Of a stretch of 20,593 bases of DNA, positions 15,550-20,593 are shown piece after piece (positions within the stretch are counted from its first letter, which is position 1; each line of letters begins with the position of its first letter). A model generated the notes under the pieces. That model saw only the letters and a list, made by a program, of their open reading frames with translations, ran no database searches and was not told the origin of the DNA. The position numbers and the translations under genes are program-made. Origin of the DNA: a virus. Location of the stretch: the IMG/VR virus record IMGVR_UViG_3300042691_046818, positions 1 through 20,593 of that record. One strand, 5' to 3'.

Positions 15550-16785
15550 ATGGCATATATTGAAAATTTCTTAAAAGAAGGACGCGCTGCTAAGGCTGCC
15601 GACCTCGTTGTAAACAACACTCTCCGTCAGTTGAAGGAACGCTCCAAGGTTCTCAATACTTACGTTCCCTTGGTTGAGAAGACTGGTCGTGATTGGCTTG
15701 CGTATATTTCGACAACCGTTGACCCCATTGCCAGTTTGGTTGCCACAGGACAAGACTATCCTGAAGCTAAAAAGGGCGACTTCTCCAAGATTCAAGCTCG
15801 TAACTACAAAGCTGCGATTGCTTATCACTGGGACGAAGACACTCAATGGCGTATGGCTGAGGTTTCGGAACTTGCTAAGATTCGCAACATCACCATTCAG
15901 AACATTCAAGTTTCGGAAGGTAAAGTTCAACTCGGTCAAGATAACGAACTTGCCAAGAATATCTTTGGTACTCTTGCTTCGCTTGTTCGCGGTCACATCA
16001 ACTTGATTGACTACTTGGCTTGGCAGACATTGCAGACTGGTAAGATGCAGTACACTGACCAACGTACAGGCTTGAAGGCAGACCTCGACTGGACAAAGGC
16101 AATCGGCATCCGCGCCAACCACTTCCCCTTTCCTATCTATCAAACTGACTTCAATGGCACTGAGACTGTTGACTCTCTCAAGCGCGACTGGACTCAACAC
16201 GAAACTGCTGACCCTCTGCAAGACCTTGCAGATATGCACACTCAGTACAAGTACACCAATGGTTTCTCTGCTGACGAAATCGCAATTTCTGAGCGCTTAC
16301 TCTTAAACATTGCTCGTTGTAAGTCTGTTAAGGAAGCTGTGGTTGCTGCTAACGTTCTTGGTAATGTTATCACTGGTACTCCTTCGATTGACCAAATCAA
16401 CGAAGTAATGAGTCGTCGTTTCTTGCCCAAGTTTGTTCTAGAAGATGGACAAGTAGAGCTTTCAGACGCAAATGGTCAGTCGGCTCCTACTCGCTTGTTG
16501 GATGAAGGTACTGTTGTATTCTTGTCTCGTCAAGGTCAGTACAATCGTATCTTGGGTGGAACTATTGAGAACAATCAACGGGCAGGAATTTTCCAAAGAA
16601 CTTGGCAGAAGACCCCAATTTTAGATATCAGCGAGTCAGTTTCGATGCAACTCATAGCTGCCCCAACCATTGCCAAATGCGGAATGGCACGCAAATGTGC
16701 AAAAAATGTGAATATTGCGTCGTCTATTTCTCTTGCAGACTTCTTGACTTTCGATAGTTCTCGCGGTCAAACTGTTATTTCCTAA
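15550..16785 (+). CDS. Major capsid protein (lambda gpE / HK97-fold type)
   Basis: 411 residues from ATG 15550, preceded by GGAG (15532-15535) with a long 14-base gap. The frame is open to 15490, but that would overlap the upstream gene. The N-terminal helix (about 1-35) is followed by a DWLAYISTTVDPIAS stretch. The centre has WQTLQTGKMQY followed by LKADLDW, the spine-helix and following strand pattern of gpE-type capsid proteins (L-x-T-G-K then D/E-x-D-(W/F)). The late part reads LLDEGTVVFLSRQG, an N-loop, FQRTWQKTPILDISESVSMQLIAAPTI, matching the end of the same family. It assembles the icosahedral shell. Codon use is richer in C-ending codons than the neighbouring genes, as expected for a highly expressed protein. 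A terminator follows. Confidence 0.85.
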   Translation: MAYIENFLKEGRAAKAADLVVNNTLRQLKERSKVLNTYVPLVEKTGRDWLAYISTTVDPIASLVATGQDYPEAKKGDFSKIQARNYKAAIAYHWDEDTQWRMAEVSELAKIRNITIQNIQVSEGKVQLGQDNELAKNIFGTLASLVRGHINLIDYLAWQTLQTGKMQYTDQRTGLKADLDWTKAIGIRANHFPFPIYQTDFNGTETVDSLKRDWTQHETADPLQDLADMHTQYKYTNGFSADEIAISERLLLNIARCKSVKEAVVAANVLGNVITGTPSIDQINEVMSRRFLPKFVLEDGQVELSDANGQSAPTRLLDEGTVVFLSRQGQYNRILGGTIENNQRAGIFQRTWQKTPILDISESVSMQLIAAPTIAKCGMARKCAKNVNIASSISLADFLTFDSSRGQTVIS

Positions 16786-16809
16786 TCTTAGTTGAAGTAA
16801 CTAAAAATT

Positions 16810-16848
16810 AAATCCCTCTTCCGACAGATTGTTGGTTGGGGGATTTTT
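16810..16848 (+). terminator. Rho-independent terminator after the major capsid gene
   Basis: The left arm AAATCCCTCTTCC (16810-16822) pairs with the right arm GGTTGGGGGATTT (16834-16846): seven perfect pairs, one G-U, one further pair, a 2x2 bulge and two closing pairs. It runs into TTTTT (16844-16848). It lies 25 bases after the capsid stop and would end the scaffold-capsid transcript before the homing endonuclease. Confidence 0.8.
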
Positions 16849-16860
16849 GTTATTATAAGT

Positions 16861-16941
16861 ATGTGGATACCGATAGCTACGGGAAAAGACTTCTGGAGTC
16901 CTGCCACTTTTCTAGTTTCCAGATTAACCAGTAAAAATTAA
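16861..16941 (+). CDS. Possible 26-aa leader ORF before the homing endonuclease
   Basis: ATG 16861 opens a 26-codon frame (MWIPIATGKDFWSPATFLVS then RLTSKN) whose TAA overlaps the endonuclease ATG in a TAATG arrangement. There is no Shine-Dalgarno. The stretch also contains an inverted repeat, TCTGGA (16892-16897) and TCCAGA (16918-16923). It could be a leader peptide coupling translation, a remnant of an interrupted gene, or chance. Confidence 0.2.
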   Translation: MWIPIATGKDFWSPATFLVSRLTSKN

Positions 16942-17741
16942 TGACAAAAATTCAAGGTATTTATAAAATTACCAATATAGTAAATGGTAAATTTTATATA
17001 GGCAGCAGCGTAAATTTAAAAAATAGGTTGGCAAATCATTTTTCTAAGCTTAGAAACAATAAGCATTCCAATATTTATTTGCAAAGAGCTTTTATAGTTC
17101 ATGGAGAAGCTAACTTTAAAGCTGAAATTGTAGAAGTGACTGATAATCTACACCAATCTGAATTACTAGATATAGAACAGAAATATCTTGATGATATAGA
17201 GGATTGGAATACCTCCTATAATCTAACAAAAAATACCAAAGCTTTTGGGACTATATATGCAGATGAAACTGAAAAAAGAGCTAAAAAATCTGCCAGAGTG
17301 ATAGGGGATAACAACCCTTTTTACGGTAAGACTCATTCACAAGAAAACAAAATGCTTATGACCGAATCGAAAAGAAAACGAGGAGGTAGTGCCTATAGAA
17401 AATCAGATAGTGCAAGATGGGAAACAAGTATTAAGGTAGATAAAAAATCAATTTATCTAGGGTCTTACGAAACTGAGAAGGAAGCTTGTTATGTAAGAGT
17501 CTTAGCTGAAAAATTTTACTGGGACAAAGATGGTTCTGTAAAAGAAGAATTAGATAAGGCTCAACTGAGCAGCCCCAAAAAATCCCGAAAACTGCCGTCT
17601 GGTGTGTATAAAAAAGGTAAATACGACAAGTATGAAGCTCGATTAGTTATAAACAAACAAAAAATCTATATCGGTACGTTTGATACACCAGAACTTGCTT
17701 ATACAGCTAGGCAAGAAGCTCTCCAATCTCTGCTATCATAA
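16941..17741 (+). CDS. GIY-YIG homing endonuclease with NUMOD3 and two AP2-like domains
   Basis: 266 residues. Residues 6-21 hold GIYKITN and YIGSS, the GIY and YIG strands. R29 (NLKNRL) is the candidate catalytic arginine and E79 in DIEQKYL the metal-binding glutamate, with N94 after. Residues about 120-140 (GDNNPFYGKTHS) are a NUMOD3 DNA-binding motif. Two AP2-like three-strand-plus-helix units follow (about 151-195 and 219-262), each with a (W/Y)-E-(A/T)-x-(L/I)-x-V/I and I-Y-(L/I)-G-(S/T)-(Y/F)-(E/D)-T core. The enzyme makes a break or nick at its target so the gene spreads by repair. It sits free-standing right after the capsid gene, between terminator and connector genes. The base composition is more AT-rich than the neighbours, fitting recent insertion. 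All key residues seem intact. Confidence 0.9.
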   Translation: MTKIQGIYKITNIVNGKFYIGSSVNLKNRLANHFSKLRNNKHSNIYLQRAFIVHGEANFKAEIVEVTDNLHQSELLDIEQKYLDDIEDWNTSYNLTKNTKAFGTIYADETEKRAKKSARVIGDNNPFYGKTHSQENKMLMTESKRKRGGSAYRKSDSARWETSIKVDKKSIYLGSYETEKEACYVRVLAEKFYWDKDGSVKEELDKAQLSSPKKSRKLPSGVYKKGKYDKYEARLVINKQKIYIGTFDTPELAYTARQEALQSLLS

Positions 17742-17763
17742 ATACATCTACACGTATATAAAT

Positions 17764-18291
17764 ATGACTCAGAAGACCCCTCCTAGAATTTACCGCATAT
17801 TCCCTGCTTACATCAATAACGACGGTCACACTGTTTTAGCAGGTGAGTACAAAGAATATGAAATCGATATTAACGAAGCTAGGCAAAAATCTACAGCAAT
17901 ACTAGTTAATGCCTCCGACTTCCAAGATATCCAACCCACAACCGCAGCACCTGACATCAACTTCATCGCAAGCAATGATGTCTCTTTTCAAAACGTACCT
18001 GTTATAGTCAGTGTCAAAAAGTTGAAAATCAACTCTTGCGAACCTTCAGAAATTGAAGCTTTGAAGTTTGTCGGTAAAGTGGCTACCCAAAAAATTTCAG
18101 AGTATCGTAAAGATGCTAAAATAGAATCATATACACAACTAGACAAGATTGCTCCGCTAAAGAGTAAGAAATGGGAAGACATTGCCGTTATCGACTTTGA
18201 ATTACCCGACCCCACTTATGGACTAGTCTACGAAGGACTAAAGACATTCGGATATACGGCAGAAAACATCAGTGATAAACCAGCTAACTAA
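17764..18291 (+). CDS. Connector-region protein with helix-hairpin-helix domain
   Basis: 175 residues from ATG 17764. An upstream in-frame ATG (17680) would overlap the endonuclease gene and is not supported. Residues 1-50 are a beta-rich N-terminal part (RIYRIFPAYINNDGHTVLAGEY). Residues about 86-145 match a ComEA-type double helix-hairpin-helix: LKINSCEPSEIEALKFVG, ATQKISEYRKDAKI, YTQLDKIAPLKSKKWEDI. This is the pattern L-N-x-A-x-x-x-E-L-x-x-L-x-G-(I/V)-G-x-x-x-A-x-x-I. HhH domains bind DNA backbone without sequence preference, so the protein could contact the genome end at the head-tail connector. It is the first gene after the inserted endonuclease and so the likely original neighbour of the capsid gene. 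Confidence 0.6.
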   Translation: MTQKTPPRIYRIFPAYINNDGHTVLAGEYKEYEIDINEARQKSTAILVNASDFQDIQPTTAAPDINFIASNDVSFQNVPVIVSVKKLKINSCEPSEIEALKFVGKVATQKISEYRKDAKIESYTQLDKIAPLKSKKWEDIAVIDFELPDPTYGLVYEGLKTFGYTAENISDKPAN

Positions 18292-18310
18292 TCCTCTAGC
18301 AGGACAGAAA

Positions 18311-18802
18311 ATGAAACAGGGGGCAATGAAGCCAATGTTCGGCGACCGATTGCCCCAAGCTCGTCCCAACGCCACCAACAAGAAAAGTGGTGGTTTTACA
18401 GCACCAGTAGTAAAGAGGCGTAAAGGAGTAATTTCAGCAGGTATGGGTAAAAACATGACATTTGCATTTATGAACACAGACATTGCTTCTTTCAGTTCAG
18501 ACAAACCCTCACTTCTTTTTTCTGCCTCAGAGCATAGCGGAGTTGCCGAGTTCCTAAATTTAACTGGTCGCCAACGATATTACAGTATCGATGATATCCC
18601 CGACGACGAGTTAGCAGAAATGACTGACCAACAAATTAACGAAGCAATTCATCGTCAACAAGAAGTTGAAGCAAAAAACAAAATTAGAGAAAGTGCGAAC
18701 CAACGGGCTAACTACCGCGCCAAGTTAGATACTTTCCGAGAAGGTAAATCTGCTATTCGTCAAGGTTACCTTCCTTATGTTGGTAAATTAATGTACGGCT
18801 AA
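18311..18802 (+). CDS. Unrecognised 163-aa connector-region protein
   Basis: I chose ATG 18311 because AGGA (18301-18304) lies 6 bases upstream and this start avoids overlap. A GTG at 18272 would add 13 residues and overlap the preceding gene by 20 bases. The N-terminal 40 residues are basic and flexible (Pro, Asn, Gly, Lys). A hydrophobic aromatic stretch (MTFAFMNTDIASF) follows, and a long charged helix fills the C-terminal half (DELAEMTDQQINEAIHRQQE and onward, Arg/Glu/Gln-rich) before GYLPYVGKLMYG. No family recognised. Its position between the HhH protein and the next genes suggests a head-completion or neck role. Confidence 0.6.
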   Translation: MKQGAMKPMFGDRLPQARPNATNKKSGGFTAPVVKRRKGVISAGMGKNMTFAFMNTDIASFSSDKPSLLFSASEHSGVAEFLNLTGRQRYYSIDDIPDDELAEMTDQQINEAIHRQQEVEAKNKIRESANQRANYRAKLDTFREGKSAIRQGYLPYVGKLMYG

Positions 18803-18805
18803 ATT

Positions 18806-19510
18806 ATGAAGTACGCAAATCTTATATCGTTGACACGTAAACTAAAAGGTCGTCTTGAAGTTGTAGAACAGGAAACATCTGGCATTACAGGCATAGCAAC
18901 GCAAGAAATTGATGAAGCTACTGTTGAGATGCTTGTAGATGAAGTGGAATTGGGGGATATGGATACCTATCTTCAAATGATTTATGAGTTTCCTTTAAAG
19001 CTTACTGAGCCTTCTACGATTAATTATCTGAAGATGATTGCAGAAGACATCTCTATTGCCAAAATCATTGACTTCAAATTCCCTCGTCAAACCGATGGTG
19101 AAGCTAATAATGATGGATTCAGTCAAATAAGTTTACAACGAGGCTTAGACCGTTTACAATCCCTATTTGCGGGTACAGGAATATTTGTAGCTGGTGCAAA
19201 TGCAGGTCTTCAAGCAATTCAAAACGACCCAAATGCTTCTCAACAACAAAATAGAAACATTGTCTTAGCAGGGGAAGTACTTAAAGAGTATATCGGCTAC
19301 GATTTTAATGGTGATGGTACGAGTGACACTGATATTTTTAAAAAGAACTTAAATGTTGAACCTAGTTTTTATTGTGCTGACGATTTCAATGAAATTGTAG
19401 GTACTAACGATGGTAATTTTATCGAAAATGGTGTACAAACAAGACGCAATCGTTATGTTACCCCATACTCCAACAACTATCGCAATCCTGATACTGTGAG
19501 CTTTTGGTAA
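18806..19510 (+). CDS. Putative head-tail connector protein with calcium-type loop
   Basis: 234 residues, starting 3 bases after the previous stop. The N-terminal 95 residues are helical (ATVEMLVDEVELGDMDTYLQMIYEF). A Gln/Ala-rich helix lies at about 108-155. DFNGDGTSD (166-174) fits an EF-hand or dockerin-type D-x-N-x-D-G-x-x-D calcium loop, followed by TDIFKKN. The C terminus is Asn/Tyr/Arg-rich. I do not recognise a family. The gene order capsid, connector, tail terminator, tail protein suggests an adaptor or stopper of the head-tail interface. The stop is followed directly by the next ATG with no gap. Confidence 0.55.
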   Translation: MKYANLISLTRKLKGRLEVVEQETSGITGIATQEIDEATVEMLVDEVELGDMDTYLQMIYEFPLKLTEPSTINYLKMIAEDISIAKIIDFKFPRQTDGEANNDGFSQISLQRGLDRLQSLFAGTGIFVAGANAGLQAIQNDPNASQQQNRNIVLAGEVLKEYIGYDFNGDGTSDTDIFKKNLNVEPSFYCADDFNEIVGTNDGNFIENGVQTRRNRYVTPYSNNYRNPDTVSFW

Positions 19511-19993
19511 ATGTTTATTGAACGCCCCAGCTATCCTGCAAATCATAAGTTTCCCGATATAGACCTCCAAACTATAGCTGCATATATCCGCAATGAAGTT
19601 AACATCACGTTTAATACAGCTTTAGGGGGTAAGAAAGCTATTTCGAGTTATACAGTAGACAACACTAACAAGTTGCCTCTAGGAACTAATATCTACCCAC
19701 TCCTGAAGATATTCCGTAATGAGGAGTCTTCACTTTTTCAAATTGGTGATGGAGATATAGTTAGCCTCGTTATTGTTTATGTATTATCCTACAGCGCAAA
19801 AGATACTGCTTCAGGGCTAACTTTCCATGTCGCTAAAGAAATCAAGCGCATTCTTCAAAATAGTGAAGTTGACGATGTTATCCCTTTTACTATTAACAAA
19901 GAACAAGGTATCACAATAAAATATGAATCCGCCACAACTACGGATATTATTTACGATTATGCCAAAATAAATTGCTCAGTATTCGCCTACTAG
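19511..19993 (+). CDS. Putative tail terminator/neck protein
   Basis: 160 residues, mixed alpha/beta. An N-terminal helix (DLQTIAAYIRNEVNITFNTAL) leads into strands (NIYPLLKIFRNEES), a hydrophobic strand (IVSLVIVYVLSYS), a helix (HVAKEIKRILQNS) and final strands. A helix, strand, long beta hairpin, helix order and a size of 130-200 residues are usual for tail terminators (lambda gpU, T4 gp15-like), and the place just before the tail-type gene fits. No sequence motif decides it. The gene starts immediately after the preceding stop, so it is probably translated by coupling. Confidence 0.5.
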   Translation: MFIERPSYPANHKFPDIDLQTIAAYIRNEVNITFNTALGGKKAISSYTVDNTNKLPLGTNIYPLLKIFRNEESSLFQIGDGDIVSLVIVYVLSYSAKDTASGLTFHVAKEIKRILQNSEVDDVIPFTINKEQGITIKYESATTTDIIYDYAKINCSVFAY

Positions 19994-20002
19994 CATCTCT
20001 GT

Positions 20003-20031
20003 TATAATTGAATAAAATCTTATGCATAAGA
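20003..20031 (+). promoter_or_regulatory. TATAAT element plus 14-bp palindrome before the last gene
   Basis: The 49-base gap before the last gene contains a perfect TATAAT (20003-20008) and, ten bases on, a perfect palindrome TCTTATGCATAAGA (20018-20031). No -35 box is seen at 16-18 bases upstream. The palindrome would lie just after a transcription start set by this element, so it could be an operator or a 5' hairpin in the message. The evidence is positional only. Confidence 0.35.
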
Positions 20032-20042
20032 ACAAAAACTAA

Positions 20043-20593
20043 ATGTCAAATATCCAAGTCGCTTTAGGCGTAGCTAACCCTAAAGTTCTTACAAATCTAG
20101 ACCTCGGCACTAACCCAGTCAAAACTATCGGCGACTCCGAGTATATTCCTGTCACCATTGCCTTAGCTCAGGCTGATATCACTGCATCTGTCATCCCTAT
20201 TGCTACCCAATCCAAGTTGAAAGCTGAGGTTGCTGGAGCTTTTGATGGTGTACGTGTAGGTGACTTTATTACGGCTGTTGCTACAGGTTCATTGACTGCA
20301 AAGAGTAATGTAACCGTTGCAGATGCATACCTTGCTTCGGGATTGAAAGAGATTACTTTCGACGAAACATATGACAATACCAATTTAGGTGTTAAGTCTG
20401 GTGATGCAATTACTGTCGCCTCTGCTGGGACTGGCATCCCTAGCAACACTATTGTTACTAAAGTCGATTATGTCAATCGTAAAATCTATGTAGATAAAGC
20501 TCTTACTGAGAGCAAAGTTGCTGACCTTACTGTCACACCTAAAATTCGCGTTACAGCCGTTCGCAAGTCTACTGCAACCTCTAATCCTAACGA
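20043..20593 (+). CDS. Partial beta-rich virion protein, probably tail tube or tail-associated
   Basis: The first 183 residues are visible and the frame runs off the window. It opens MSNIQVALGVANPKVLTNLD and soon becomes beta-rich. Residues about 55-160 contain a G-D-(A/F)-I-T pattern twice (GDFITAVATGS and GDAITVASAGTGIPSNT) followed by strands such as RKIYVDKAL. The G-x-G-I-P-x-x-T-x-V turn is frequent in phage virion beta domains. The gene order after a tail-terminator-like gene suggests a tail sheath, tube or related protein. A head-fibre protein is possible. No good Shine-Dalgarno is seen, and the palindrome lies 12 bases before the ATG. Confidence 0.55.
   Translation, partial: MSNIQVALGVANPKVLTNLDLGTNPVKTIGDSEYIPVTIALAQADITASVIPIATQSKLKAEVAGAFDGVRVGDFITAVATGSLTAKSNVTVADAYLASGLKEITFDETYDNTNLGVKSGDAITVASAGTGIPSNTIVTKVDYVNRKIYVDKALTESKVADLTVTPKIRVTAVRKSTATSNPN

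Noticed and set aside
15571-16239. 222-codon open frame antisense to the major capsid gene
   Set aside because: It is fully opposite a well-recognised capsid gene with biased codon use, which easily leaves a long antisense frame. It has no ribosome site or recognisable product.
17111-17119. Ala-Asn-Phe in the homing endonuclease as another processing site
   Set aside because: It lies within the GIY-YIG domain core of a non-virion enzyme, with no basic joint pattern. Probably chance.
17680-17763. Upstream start for the HhH protein
   Set aside because: It would overlap the endonuclease gene by 62 bases in another frame. The ATG at 17764 lies in the real gap.
17757-17764. Perfect TATAAATA (T4 late-promoter-like) just before the HhH gene
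   Set aside because: It overlaps the ATG, so transcription would start inside the gene. AT-rich chance match is more likely.
18272-18310. GTG start adding 13 residues to the 163-aa connector protein
   Set aside because: It overlaps the previous gene by 20 bases, whereas ATG 18311 has AGGA at an ideal 6-base gap.
1-20593. CRISPR array, tRNA genes, insertion sequences or HIP1 repeats
   Set aside because: None seen. No regular direct repeats with spacers, no cloverleaf-like segments noticed, no transposase frame, and HIP1 is impossible without GATC.

Overview
The window is one stretch of the virion-structure region of a tailed double-stranded DNA phage (Caudoviricetes). No host gene, tRNA or rRNA is visible. 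The DNA is AT-rich, tightly packed and almost entirely on the + strand. I infer a cyanobacterial host, probably a filamentous one. The basis is the GIY-YIG endonuclease carrying AP2-type DNA-binding domains and the apparent absence of GATC and of AvaII-type sites. No host gene is present to prove this.

Layout. (1) 1-5971 holds tail-fibre or adhesin genes: the end of a LamG/concanavalin-like protein, two unrecognised structural-type proteins, a GAF-like protein with a hydrophobic segment, and a 1049-residue modular adhesin with four lectin-like modules and two Ig-like spacers. (2) 5968-6525 on the - strand encodes an HU/IHF-like DNA-binding protein. It separates the tail block from the head block. 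(3) 6564-16785 is head morphogenesis: a Mu F/SPP1 gp7-like minor head protein, a 45-residue membrane mini-gene, an unknown protein, an antisense XRE repressor-type gene, a prohead protease, three glycine-zipper-rich polyprotein-like genes, a terminator, a scaffold, a putative decoration protein and the major capsid protein, followed by a terminator. (4) 16941-17741 is a homing endonuclease sitting just after the capsid gene. (5) 17764-20593 holds four connector/neck genes, one with a helix-hairpin-helix motif, and the start of a beta-rich virion protein.

The most interesting signal is a short protein motif, Ala-Asn-Phe with variants Ala-Ser-Phe and Ala-Gln-Phe, usually after a basic residue. 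It recurs throughout the five consecutive proteins from the protease to the scaffold. Several copies sit at joints between repeated modules. I read these as candidate prohead-protease cleavage sites (or capsid-targeting tags) that would cut the scaffold and release a set of small glycine-zipper membrane-active peptides inside the head. This is inference. The motif enrichment and the modular repeats are read directly from the sequence.

Transcription appears to be divided. Two rho-independent-type hairpins (13655-13695 and 16810-16848) bracket a scaffold, decoration and major-capsid cassette. The two - strand regulatory-type genes each share a very short divergent intergenic region with the next + strand head gene. 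Portal and terminase are not in the window.
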